From NCBI GenBank assembly GCA_963736685.1, contig CAVTPZ010000003.1:1-64000 (forward strand): a stretch of 64,000 nt of DNA. Reading direction: 5' to 3'. The notes beneath the pieces are model-generated. The model saw only the letters and a list, made by a program, of their open reading frames with translations. It searched no databases and had not been told where the DNA came from. Origin of the DNA: DASUPK01 sp963736685. GTDB taxonomy: Bacteria; Actinomycetota; Thermoleophilia; Solirubrobacterales; 70-9. The position numbers were made by a program, and so were the translations under genes. Of the stretch, positions 1 through 7,862 are shown piece by piece. Position 1 is the stretch's first letter, and the number at the start of each line of letters is the position of its first letter.

Positions 1-1
1 G

Positions 2-592
2 TATCTGATTGGAGCCACGCTGGCCGTGACCGGGGCGCTCGCCGTCTCGGGCACTGCCTACGCGGGTGCTCCGACAGGCCAGACCCTGAATGCAACGGTC
101 GCGCCCTCGAAGCTGCAGAAGAAGACGTTCTCGGGCGTTTCGTTGCACAACATCATCGCTACGACGTACAGCGATTTCAACACGTCTCCGGCCGCGAAGG
201 AGACGAAGTTCACGCTGGACAAGCAGCTCAAGTTCGTCAACGGCAACCTGCCCGCGTGTCCGAAGGCGACCCTGGATGCAGCGACCACCACGGCCGCGAT
301 TCAGTCCGCCTGTGCCAGAAGCATCGTGGGTGCGGGCTCGAATGAGGTCAACAACAAGACCGGCTTCTTCACCTCGCCGAACCCGGTTCTGCTTGTCAGC
401 GGCGGTCCGACGACTCTCTATGTCTGGACCCTTATCGCCAACTCGCTGACCCTGGTGCTGAACGGCCAGTACGCAGCAGGCCCGAACACCCTCGACGTGA
501 CGGGTCTCCCGAACACGCCGGGCACGGACCTGACGCTGTTCGACACGACGCATGACCAAGGTCAAGACGGGCAAGAAGCACGTACTACGTGA
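2..592 (+). CDS. Secreted protein of unknown function, 5' end outside window
   Basis: The frame is open from base 2 with no start codon, so the gene begins upstream. The first residues (YLIGATLAVTGALAV, ending ..GTAYAGAP) look like the hydrophobic core and cleavage site of a signal peptide. The mature part is Thr/Asn/Ala-rich with a few Cys and no motif I recognise. The frame closes at a TGA at 590-592. The Lys-rich coding that follows in other frames (552-714) suggests that the true C-terminus lies further on and that this stop is created by frameshifts. Function unknown; exported location is inferred from the N-terminus only. Confidence 0.55.
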   Translation, partial: YLIGATLAVTGALAVSGTAYAGAPTGQTLNATVAPSKLQKKTFSGVSLHNIIATTYSDFNTSPAAKETKFTLDKQLKFVNGNLPACPKATLDAATTTAAIQSACARSIVGAGSNEVNNKTGFFTSPNPVLLVSGGPTTLYVWTLIANSLTLVLNGQYAAGPNTLDVTGLPNTPGTDLTLFDTTHDQGQDGQEARTT

Positions 593-714
593 TGGCCCGC
601 TGCAAGAGCAAGAAGAAGAAGATGGTCAGCAGCGAGACGACCACCTTCTGGGACGGCAGCACGCAGACCGCTACGTCGACCCAGAAGTGCAAGGTGAAGA
701 AGGCCAAGAAGTAG
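552..714 (+). other. Out-of-frame Lys-rich coding tail of the preceding gene
   Basis: Bases 552-582 (frame 3) read MTKVKTGKKH. Bases 583-714 (frame 1) read YYVMARCKSKKKK, then a Thr/Ser segment with FWDG, and end in KVKKAKK and TAG at 712-714, just before the terminator. Joined, they make a plausible basic C-terminus of the protein in frame 2. Two single extra bases (near 551 and 582) would explain the three frames. Either a sequencing artefact or a decayed gene end. Confidence 0.5.
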
Positions 715-737
715 GGTCTCTTCCCAGCTGATGTTGC

Positions 738-767
738 GAAAGGGGCGGCCTTCGGGCCGCCCCTTTT
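738..767 (+). terminator. Rho-independent terminator
   Basis: Perfect stem GGGGCGGCC (742-750) / GGCCGCCCC (755-763) closed by a TTCG tetraloop, extended by A-T pairs into a TTTTCTTT tract. It lies 24 bases after the Lys-rich tail and separates that gene from the B12-controlled operon. Confidence 0.9.
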
Positions 768-782
768 CTTTAGGCTGGTTCG

Positions 783-940
783 ATCGACAACGGCCGGTGG
801 TCAAGGGAAGTCCGGTGAGAAGCCGGCGCGGTCCCGCCACTGTGACCGGGCGATGCTGTCGCACTAGACCACTGGGGAGTCCACGACGCCCTGGGAAGGC
901 GCCTCAGTCGAGCCCGGAAGCCAGGAGACCTGTCCCCGGC
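783..940 (+). promoter_or_regulatory. Cobalamin (B12) riboswitch
   Basis: Conserved cobalamin-riboswitch blocks occur in the right order: an AGGGAA-xx-CCGGTG block at about 803-816, GCGGTCCCGCCACTGT at about 828-843, a variable arm, and the B12 box AAGCCAGGAGACC at 918-930. It ends roughly 40 bases upstream of the first gene of the transport operon, so adenosyl- or methylcobalamin probably represses that operon at translation or transcription. The family is well established; only the exact boundaries are uncertain. Confidence 0.93.
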
Positions 941-977
941 CCGCCAACACGACCCTCGAGGAAGGGGTGGCTCACAG

Positions 978-2036
978 ATGAGAATCACATCTGCGATTGC
1001 GGCGCTGGCGTCGCTGATCGCCGTCGCTGCGCTTGGAGCGGCGGATGCGGGCGCCAGCGTGCCTGTGGATATCCACGTCGTCACCAACGATGGGGCGCAA
1101 CTGGCCAATCTCCGCCAGTACGCGCCCTCGGCGGCGACGGTGAAGACGTATGCGGGCGACGATTGCTTTGACCCGACGCCCCCGTTCAAGCAGAGCAGCG
1201 GGCAGACGTACACGGAATCGGCGCCGAACATGCTGAGCGCCGTCGAGGAGGCGTCCGACGCGACGCCTTCGCTGCGGCCGTTCAAGGTCTCGGACGCGGA
1301 TTTCATCTCGTTCGGCTCGCTCAGCGTCTGCAACATCGGGGCGGGGACACCCCCCGGTTTCTGGCTCCTGGAGCAGAACCACGTGTCGACCACGACCGGG
1401 GCCGATCAGACGTTCATCCGGCCCGGTGACCAGCTGCTCTTCTACCGAACCCCATCGGACTTCTCCAGTGACGAGGAGTTGGCGCTCGACGCACCCGCGC
1501 GGACGACGCCGGGCACGCCGATCGCCGTTCAGGTCCGCTCGTACAAGAGCGATGGGACGGTCGGGCCGGCGGCTGGGGCGACGGTGACCGGCGCCGAAGC
1601 GCCGGTGGCGACGGACGCCGCCGGCAACGCGACGGTCACGTTCTCGAGCGATGGACCGCATTCGCTCGTCGCGAGCAAGGATTACAACGACATACCCAGC
1701 GCCGTGATGTCGGTCTGCGTCGCGCGCGATCTCAGCAGGTGCACCGCTGTGCGCGGCCTCCAGATCGTCGGCAGCCACGAGGCCGATGACATCGCCGGCA
1801 CCGCCGGCGACGATCAGATCAAGCCGCGTGCCGGCGACGACGGGATCCGGGCGCTGGCCGGCAACGACCGGATCGACGCCCGCGGCGGGGGCAAGGACCG
1901 AATCAACTGCGGCGGCGGCACCGACTCGGTGAAGGCCGACAAGCGCGACAAGATCGCCAAGAACTGCGAGCAACGCAGCCGTGGCGGCAAGAAACACAGG
2001 CATCGCAAGCACAAGGGGAAGGGCAAGAAGAAGTGA
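978..2036 (+). CDS. Secreted DUF4430-like (transcobalamin beta-domain-like) protein with RTX-like tail
   Basis: First gene after the B12 riboswitch, with a GAGGAAGGGG ribosome site upstream of ATG 978. Residues 1-26 are a signal peptide ending ADAGA. Residues about 28-165 hold a beta-rich region with GFWLLEQNHVS and FIRPGDQLLFY, resembling the DUF4430 fold (the C-terminal beta domain of transcobalamin). An Ig/carboxypeptidase-regulatory-like segment follows (about 170-250). Then come Asp/Gly repeats (GTAGDDQI, RAGDDGI, LAGNDRI, GGGKDRI) typical of calcium-binding RTX nonapeptides, and a His/Lys/Arg-rich tail ending GKGKKK. Probably an exported cobalamin-binding component; B12 binding is inferred from the domain and the riboswitch, not proven. 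Confidence 0.75.
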   Translation: MRITSAIAALASLIAVAALGAADAGASVPVDIHVVTNDGAQLANLRQYAPSAATVKTYAGDDCFDPTPPFKQSSGQTYTESAPNMLSAVEEASDATPSLRPFKVSDADFISFGSLSVCNIGAGTPPGFWLLEQNHVSTTTGADQTFIRPGDQLLFYRTPSDFSSDEELALDAPARTTPGTPIAVQVRSYKSDGTVGPAAGATVTGAEAPVATDAAGNATVTFSSDGPHSLVASKDYNDIPSAVMSVCVARDLSRCTAVRGLQIVGSHEADDIAGTAGDDQIKPRAGDDGIRALAGNDRIDARGGGKDRINCGGGTDSVKADKRDKIAKNCEQRSRGGKKHRHRKHKGKGKKK

Positions 2037-2941
2037 TGTCCCTCCGCACCCTGGCGATCGCCGTGGCGCTCTGTGCCGTGGCGATCGCCGGTTGCGGACT
2101 CGGCCCCGGCAAGGACGAGGGTGACGTCTCGCTCACCGTCACCCGGGACTACGGCAGCAAGGTTCTCATCCAGAAGACCGATTCGATCCACGAGTCCGAC
2201 ACGGTTCTCCGCGTCCTCGACCGCAACGCGGACATCACGACGCGCTACGGCGGCGGCTTCGTCCAGTCGATCAACGGCCTCTCCGGCACGGCCAGCGGTG
2301 GGCGCACCAGCGACTGGTTCTTCTACGTGAACGGCATCGAGTCCCCGGTCGGCTCCACGGCCTATGACCTCGCGGACGGCGACCGGATCTGGTGGGACTA
2401 CCGGGATTGGACGGCGGCGATGCGCGTGCCGGCTGTGGTGGGCTCCTGGCCGGAGCCGTTCGTGCACGGGTTCCAGGGCAGGCGCTGGACGCCGGCGGTC
2501 TCGTGCGAGGGCGCCGTCGCGCCCTGCGCCGTGGTCGAGGGCGCGCTGAAGGCCTCGGGCGCGAGGGCGTCCGGGCTCGGCGACTCGGACGGGACCGCCG
2601 ACATCGTGGTCGGGCCCTGGAGCGAGATTCGCCACGATCGAGTTCCGGCGCTGCTCGCCAGCGGCCCTGATCGGAGCGGTGTCTTCGCCCGCTTCGTTGG
2701 CGACAAGAAGCCCCTGCTGGACCTGATAAACCAGCAGGGTCAGCCCGCCGGGAGCATCGGCAAGGGCGGCGGGCTGATCGCAGCGCTTCGTCCCGGCGAC
2801 GCGGCGCCCGTCTGGGTGGTCACCGGCACCGATGCCAAGGGGGTGGCCGCCGCGGCCGCGCTGGTCGGACCGGCGCTGCGGAACCACTACGCGGTCGCCA
2901 CCCAGCCCGGGGCGGGGGCGATCGGGATGCCCGTACAGTGA
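2036..2941 (+). CDS. Lipoprotein with DUF4430 (transcobalamin-like C-terminal) domain
   Basis: ATG 2036 overlaps the preceding TGA; a GTG three bases upstream is an alternative. Residues 1-20 form a lipoprotein signal with lipobox IAGC (Cys20), so the protein should be tethered to the outer face of the cytoplasmic membrane. Residues about 33-128 match DUF4430: SLTVTRDYG at the start, then SDWFFYVNGIES, AYDLADGDRIWWDYRDW at the end. Residues 135-301 form a second domain (VGSWPEPFVHG, GVFARF, WVVTGTD) of unknown function that I cannot place. Likely captures cobalamin, acting with the alpha/alpha-toroid of the S component encoded downstream. Confidence 0.82.
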   Translation: MSLRTLAIAVALCAVAIAGCGLGPGKDEGDVSLTVTRDYGSKVLIQKTDSIHESDTVLRVLDRNADITTRYGGGFVQSINGLSGTASGGRTSDWFFYVNGIESPVGSTAYDLADGDRIWWDYRDWTAAMRVPAVVGSWPEPFVHGFQGRRWTPAVSCEGAVAPCAVVEGALKASGARASGLGDSDGTADIVVGPWSEIRHDRVPALLASGPDRSGVFARFVGDKKPLLDLINQQGQPAGSIGKGGGLIAALRPGDAAPVWVVTGTDAKGVAAAAALVGPALRNHYAVATQPGAGAIGMPVQ

Positions 2942-3819
2942 GATCGGCATTCGCCTATACACCCGGGCGCAGTCCGCTCCACCGCGCCAACGCCGGTGCC
3001 GCGATGGCCTATCTCGGCGCCTTGGCGGTGGTGGGGTTCGTCTACTCGAGCCCGCTGGTGCTGGCCGCGGCGATCGCCGCCACCGCGCTCGCGGGGATCG
3101 CGGCCGGGGCGGGACGGGCCGTCAGGGCATCCCTTCGCCTCGGCCTGACCCTGCTGATCTTCATGATCGTCGTCAACGCCCTGGTCACCCACCGTGGGGA
3201 GACGATCCTCGTCCGGGGCTGGGATCTTCCGGTGCTCGGGAACACCGACGTGACTCTCGAGTCGCTCGCCGCGGGCGCCGCGATCGGGCTGCGCGTGGTG
3301 GCGGTCGTGCTCGCTTTCGGCGTCTATTCGGCGTGCGTGGACCCCGATCGCGTGCTGCGCGTACTCAGGCCCCTCGCCAGGCGATCGGCGATGACGGCCG
3401 GGCTGGTAACGCGGATGGTGCCGCTGGCCGCGGCGGACGGGGCACGGATGCGCGAGGCAATCGCGCTGCGGGGGCCGGGCGCCGAGCCCGTCAGCCGCCC
3501 GGCGATGGCCAGGCGCCTCGTTGAAGGTTCGCTCGACCGGGCCGTCGACGTGGCCGCCACCCTGGAGCTCCGCGGCCATTCGCTCGGGATTCGCCCGCGG
3601 CTGCGCCGCGAGCGCTCTCGCGACGATCTGCCTCTGTGTGGGACAGCGGCGGCGATCCTCGGGGTGGGGCTGGCGGCTCGGTTCGCCGGCGCGGGAGGCT
3701 TCGACACGTATCCGCGGATCGCGATGGACACCGACCCGCTGACGTTGGCGCTGTGCGCGACGCTGATCGCACTGGCGGCGGTCCCGTTCGGAGTGAGGAG
3801 GTGGCGGGCCCGTGGCTGA
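2938..3819 (+). CDS. ecfT: ECF transporter T component (EcfT/CbiQ family)
   Basis: GTG 2938 overlaps the upstream TGA (GTGA). The protein has hydrophobic segments at about 20-75, 85-125, 215-245 and 255-280. The cytoplasmic stretch carries ARRSAMTAGLVTRMVPLAAADG and EAIALRGPG, corresponding to the A-R-G coupling helices that contact the ECF ATPases. About 293 aa, normal for the family. It links the S component to the ATPase encoded next, forming the energising module of an ECF importer, here presumably for cobalamin. Confidence 0.88.
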   Translation: MRSAFAYTPGRSPLHRANAGAAMAYLGALAVVGFVYSSPLVLAAAIAATALAGIAAGAGRAVRASLRLGLTLLIFMIVVNALVTHRGETILVRGWDLPVLGNTDVTLESLAAGAAIGLRVVAVVLAFGVYSACVDPDRVLRVLRPLARRSAMTAGLVTRMVPLAAADGARMREAIALRGPGAEPVSRPAMARRLVEGSLDRAVDVAATLELRGHSLGIRPRLRRERSRDDLPLCGTAAAILGVGLAARFAGAGGFDTYPRIAMDTDPLTLALCATLIALAAVPFGVRRWRARG

Positions 3820-5464
3820 CGCGGTGCTGCGGGCGACCGGGCTCTCCTACCGTTATCCGGAAGCGGATGCTGAGGCGCTGCGCGCGATCGAGCTGACCGT
3901 CGAGCCCGGCGAGTTCGTCGTTCTCGCCGGCCGCTCGGGATCGGGGAAGTCCACATTGCTCCGCGCCGGGTGCGGGCTGGTGCCGCACTTCCATGGCGGT
4001 GGAATCGAGGGCGATCTCGAGGTCGACGGGATGGACGTGCGCTCGCACGGGCCGGCCGAGCTGGCGGAGGCGGTGGGGATGGTGGCCCAGGAGCCGGAGA
4101 CACAGGTGGTCAGCACCACCGTGCGGGCCGAGATCGAGTTGCCTCTGGAGCTGCGCGGGGTGGCGCCGGCCGCGCGCTCCCGCGCCGTTGAGGAGGTGGC
4201 TCTCGCGCTCGCGATCGACCAGCTGCTCGAGCGCACCACGGACACACTCTCCGGAGGCGAGCTCCAGCGCGTCGCCCTGGCGGCCGCGCTCGCCACGCGG
4301 CCCAGGCTTGTGCTGCTGGACGAGCCGACCTCCCAGCTCGATCCCGTCGCCGGTGACGAGCTGATCTCCCTGCTGCGACGCCTGAACGAGGAGTGGGGAG
4401 TGGCCGTGCTGCTCGGCGAGCACCGGCTCGAGCGCTGCCTGTCGGCGGCGGACCGCGTGATCGCGCTCGAGGACGGCGCCATCTCCTTCGACGGCCCGCC
4501 CGGTGAGTTCCTCAGCTGGGCGATGGAGCACGACGAGATCCTGGCCACGCCCGGGGCGCGGCTGCTCGATGCCGTGGGCCTGCCGCCGCCACCGAGCGTC
4601 CGAGAGGCGCGGAGGGCGCTGATGCGATCGGGGATCGAGATCGCGGGCACCGGGAAGACGCCCGAGGCCCCGACCCCGGGTCGCAGGCGCCGCGAGGCGC
4701 CCGCGCTGGCCGCTCGCGACGTCTGGGTCGAGCTCGGATCGGGTGAGGAGCGGACCGAGGCGCTCCGGGGCACGGAGATTCGGATCGCAAGAGGCGAGCG
4801 CGTCGCGCTCATGGGGAGCAATGGAGCCGGGAAGAGCACCCTTCTGCGGGCGGCGGCAGGGCTGGTCGAGCCGCAACGTGGCCGCATCGAGGCACCCTCG
4901 GGGGTGGCTCTCCTGCCGCAGCGGCCAGGCGACCTGTTCGTGCACGAGCGCGTCGGCGACGAGCTCAGCAGCCCCGACGGCGAGGAGGCGCTGCGGCGCT
5001 TCGGATTGGAGGGGATGGTCGATGTCGATCCGCGCGATCTCTCCGGCGGGGAGCGCCAGCGCCTGGCCCTGGCGATCGTCGTCGCGGGGCGGGACAGCGG
5101 CGCCGGCGAGCTGCCCGGCGCGCTGCTGCTCGACGAGCCGACCCGAGGCATGGATCGCGCCCGGAAGGCCGAGCTCGCCGAGCTCGGCCGCAGCCTCTCC
5201 GAGGCGGGCACGGCGGTGATGATCGCGACCCACGACGTCGAGTTCGCCACCACCTTCGTCGACCGTGTGATCCTGCTCGCGCGTGGCGAGGTCGCCGCGG
5301 ACGGCACCGCCGCGGAGCTGCTCGCGGGAGGCTGGTACTTCTCGAGCGAGGTCGCGCGGATCCTCGACGGGACCGCGATCACCGTGGAGGAGGGGATCGC
5401 TGCGCTGCGCGGCGTCTCGTCGCGCGAAGGCGGTTGGCCCGCCCGAGCAGGTGGGGAACGATGA
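3812..5464 (+). CDS. ecfA: ECF transporter ATPase, two ABC domains fused in one chain
   Basis: GTG 3812 overlaps ecfT by 8 bases. Domain 1: Walker A GRSGSGKST (residues 40-48), signature LSGGELQR, Walker B LVLLDEPTSQLDP. Domain 2: Walker A GSNGAGKST, signature LSGGERQR, Walker B ALLLDEPTRGMDR. At 550 aa it equals two ATPase subunits (EcfA1 plus EcfA2) in tandem, so one polypeptide can supply both nucleotide sites. The linker at about 270-295 is Pro/Arg-rich. Powers uptake with the T and S components of the same operon. Confidence 0.93.
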   Translation: MADAVLRATGLSYRYPEADAEALRAIELTVEPGEFVVLAGRSGSGKSTLLRAGCGLVPHFHGGGIEGDLEVDGMDVRSHGPAELAEAVGMVAQEPETQVVSTTVRAEIELPLELRGVAPAARSRAVEEVALALAIDQLLERTTDTLSGGELQRVALAAALATRPRLVLLDEPTSQLDPVAGDELISLLRRLNEEWGVAVLLGEHRLERCLSAADRVIALEDGAISFDGPPGEFLSWAMEHDEILATPGARLLDAVGLPPPPSVREARRALMRSGIEIAGTGKTPEAPTPGRRRREAPALAARDVWVELGSGEERTEALRGTEIRIARGERVALMGSNGAGKSTLLRAAAGLVEPQRGRIEAPSGVALLPQRPGDLFVHERVGDELSSPDGEEALRRFGLEGMVDVDPRDLSGGERQRLALAIVVAGRDSGAGELPGALLLDEPTRGMDRARKAELAELGRSLSEAGTAVMIATHDVEFATTFVDRVILLARGEVAADGTAAELLAGGWYFSSEVARILDGTAITVEEGIAALRGVSSREGGWPARAGGER

Positions 5465-7332
5465 GCTGGCAGGCCGCGGTCGTCGTAGTGCTCGCCCTGA
5501 CCCTCCTGGGCGGGTTCGCGTGGTACGAGCGGTCCCGGCCGCCATCGCAGATCGTTGCGCTGGTCGCGGCGCTGGCGGCGATCTCCGTCGCAGGACGCGT
5601 CGCGTTCTCGCCGATTCCGAACGTGGTTCCGAGCACGGACATCGTCCTGATCGCCGGCTACACGCTCGGAGGCGCGCCGGGCTTCGCCGTCGGAGCGCTC
5701 ACCGGCCTGGTGTCGAACTTCTGGCTCGGTCAGGGCCCCTGGACGCCTTGGCAGATGGCGGGCTGGGGGCTCACCGGAATCTTCGGCGCCGTCCTGGCGG
5801 TGGCGACCGGCCGCAGGCTGGGCCGATTCAGCCTCGCCGCGGTCTGCGCGTTCGCCGGCTTCGCCTACGGAGCTCTGCTCGACTTCTCGGTGATGTTCGG
5901 TTTCGGCGGCGAGCAGTCGCTGGACCGTTACCTGGCGATCTCGGCCCGCGGCCTCCCCTTCAACATCGCGCACGCCGCCGGCAATGCCGCGCTCGCGCTG
6001 GTCGCCGGGCCGGCCATAGTGAGAATGCTCACCCGCTACCGGCGGCGCTTCGAGTTCGCCTGGAAGCCCGCCGGCGCCGAGGATCGGTCGCAGAGAGCCG
6101 TTGCGACGGGCGCGATCTGCGTATTCGCCGCCGTGCTGATCGCCACGCCCGCTCTCGTCGGTGGGCCCCGGGCGGACGCATCCGGTGGTGGCACCGGCGC
6201 CGCAGTCAACTGGCTGCGCGGGTCTCAGAACGGCGACGGCGGCTTCGGGTTCGCCCGCGGGGAGCAGTCGAGCCCGGCGATGACCGGCTGGGCCGTTCTC
6301 GGGCTCGAGGCCGCCGGGGTCAATCCGCTCGACGTCGATCATGGGGATGCGACTCCGATCAGCTATCTGGCCGGGACCGTCGGCCAGATCAGCACGACCG
6401 GCGACATCGAGCGGACGATCCTGCTGCTGCGAGGAGCGGGTCTGGATCCCCGCCGTTTCCAGGGTCGCGATCTGGTCAGCCGCCTGGTTGCCCGCCGCGG
6501 TGGCGACGGCTCGTGGGGCCAGCAGATCAACCCGACCGCGTTCGGCATCCTCGCGCTCAAGGCCGCCGGGGTGACGGGAGGCAACTCCCGCTCGGCAGCG
6601 TGGCTGCGCGGTGCCCAGAACGACGATGGCGGATGGGGATTTGCCGACAAGACTGCGAGCGACGCGGACAGCACGGGGGCCGTCCTGCAGGCATTGGGGG
6701 CGGTGGGTGGCGGCGCCGGTGCTGAGCGCGGGGCCTCGTACCTGCGCGGCGTGCAGCGGTCCGGTGGCGGTTTCGCTCTCTCCGGCGGCCCCGTCAACGC
6801 CCAATCGACGGCCTGGGCGGCGCAGGGTCTGCTGGCGGCGGGAGTCTCCCCGGCATCCGTGCGGAGTGGCGGGACCCCGCTGAGCTATCTGGCCTCGACG
6901 CAGGCCCGGGACGGCCATTACCGCTACTCGGCGACCAGTGACCAGACTCCCGTCTGGGTGACCGGCCAGGCGCTGATGGCCGTGAGCGGCGCCGCCTTCC
7001 CCCTCAATCCGGTCTCGCGCGCCGTCTCGAACGTGGCCGGCGGCGCCGGAGGGTCGGGAGGTGCCGCCGCGGGCGGTGGGGCGGCGGGCGACGGCTCGGC
7101 GAGGGACAAGTCGAAGGGAGGCGGCAAGCCCGCGCAGGGAGGTTCCGCCGCCACCCAGGCGCCAGAGCAGGAACGGCCGGTCCCGATCTCGCCGGCCTCC
7201 TCGAGCGATCCAGGCGGTGGGGGGGACGGGGGAATCCCAGGCTGGCTGATCGGCCTCGGAATCGTGGCGCTGGGCGGCGTGGCGGTCTGGGGTGGCTGGC
7301 TTCACTACCGGCGCCGCCTGCCCTCGGAGTAG
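5461..7332 (+). CDS. ECF S component fused to an extracellular alpha/alpha-toroid (prenyltransferase/transcobalamin-like) domain
   Basis: ATG 5461 overlaps the ATPase stop (ATGA) and follows AGGTGGGG; an upstream TTG at 5434 is unlikely. Residues 1-195 form a membrane S-component domain (PSTDIVLIAGYTLGGAPGF, FWLGQGPWTPWQMAGWGL). A further hydrophobic segment lies at 215-234. Residues 245-510 contain at least five repeats of the squalene-cyclase/prenyltransferase type (WLRGSQNGDGGFGF, WLRGAQNDDGGWGF, YLRGVQRSGGGF, YLASTQARDGHY). A Gly/Ala/Ser linker (525-590) precedes a C-terminal membrane helix (593-613) with RRR. The toroid is the fold of the transcobalamin N-terminal domain, so a cobalamin role fits the riboswitch. 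Inference: S subunit and capture domain in one chain, the latter outside the cell and anchored at both ends. Confidence 0.85.
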   Translation: MSWQAAVVVVLALTLLGGFAWYERSRPPSQIVALVAALAAISVAGRVAFSPIPNVVPSTDIVLIAGYTLGGAPGFAVGALTGLVSNFWLGQGPWTPWQMAGWGLTGIFGAVLAVATGRRLGRFSLAAVCAFAGFAYGALLDFSVMFGFGGEQSLDRYLAISARGLPFNIAHAAGNAALALVAGPAIVRMLTRYRRRFEFAWKPAGAEDRSQRAVATGAICVFAAVLIATPALVGGPRADASGGGTGAAVNWLRGSQNGDGGFGFARGEQSSPAMTGWAVLGLEAAGVNPLDVDHGDATPISYLAGTVGQISTTGDIERTILLLRGAGLDPRRFQGRDLVSRLVARRGGDGSWGQQINPTAFGILALKAAGVTGGNSRSAAWLRGAQNDDGGWGFADKTASDADSTGAVLQALGAVGGGAGAERGASYLRGVQRSGGGFALSGGPVNAQSTAWAAQGLLAAGVSPASVRSGGTPLSYLASTQARDGHYRYSATSDQTPVWVTGQALMAVSGAAFPLNPVSRAVSNVAGGAGGSGGAAAGGGAAGDGSARDKSKGGGKPAQGGSAATQAPEQERPVPISPASSSDPGGGGDGGIPGWLIGLGIVALGGVAVWGGWLHYRRRLPSE

Positions 7333-7352
7333 CGACAGCTAGGTTTCCTCGT

Positions 7353-7862
7353 ATGGAAGTCGAGGAGGCGATCCGCACCCGCCGGACCCACAAGGCCTAC
7401 CGGCCCGAGCCGGTCGACCGGGAGGTGCTCGAGGAGATCCTCGATCTGGCTCGCTGGGCGCCGAACCACAACCTGACCAACCCGTGGCGCTTCCGCGTGA
7501 TCGGGCCGAGGACTCTCCAGCGCCTGAAGGAGGCGGCCGGGCCGGAGTCGGCCTCGAAGCTCGATCGCGCCCCGACGCTGGTCGTCGTCTCCTGCGCGCT
7601 CACCGGGGAGCCGCTCCAGGACGAGGAGGATCTGCACGCCGCCGCGTGCGCCGCCTACATCGTGTTGCTTGTCGGCCACAACCGCGGCCTGGCGACCTAC
7701 TGGCGGACCCCCGAGGTGCTGAGAACTTCCGAGGGGCGCGAGGCCGTTGGGATGGCCGACGGTGAGCGCTTCGTCGCGCTGATCCATCTCGGCACGCCGG
7801 TCCAGGAGCAGAAGCCGCCGGAGAGGCTCCCCGCCGACCAGGTCGTGGAGTTCCTCGAATGA
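7353..7862 (+). CDS. Nitroreductase-family flavoprotein
   Basis: 169 aa. N-terminal EEAIRTRRTHKAYRPEPV and RWAPNHNLTNPWRF are the FMN-binding signatures of the short nitroreductase family. A mid-protein LHAAACAAYIVLLVGHNRGLAT helix and a C-terminal FVALIHLGTP strand complete the fold. FMN-dependent reduction of an unknown substrate with NAD(P)H is expected; the cell location is cytosolic. It begins 20 bases after the B12 operon and overlaps glpD by 4 bases, so it may be co-transcribed with either. I could not support assignment to BluB. Confidence 0.8.
   Translation: MEVEEAIRTRRTHKAYRPEPVDREVLEEILDLARWAPNHNLTNPWRFRVIGPRTLQRLKEAAGPESASKLDRAPTLVVVSCALTGEPLQDEEDLHAAACAAYIVLLVGHNRGLATYWRTPEVLRTSEGREAVGMADGERFVALIHLGTPVQEQKPPERLPADQVVEFLE

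Noticed and set aside
3853..7305. Minus-strand open frame of 1150 codons opposite the ECF genes
   Set aside because: Shadow of ecfA and the S component; no motifs, extreme Arg/Pro/Ser content.
7353..7862. Nitroreductase as BluB (lower-ligand synthesis of B12)
   Set aside because: Only generic nitroreductase signatures are visible and the gene is as closely tied to glpD; no BluB-specific residues could be confirmed.
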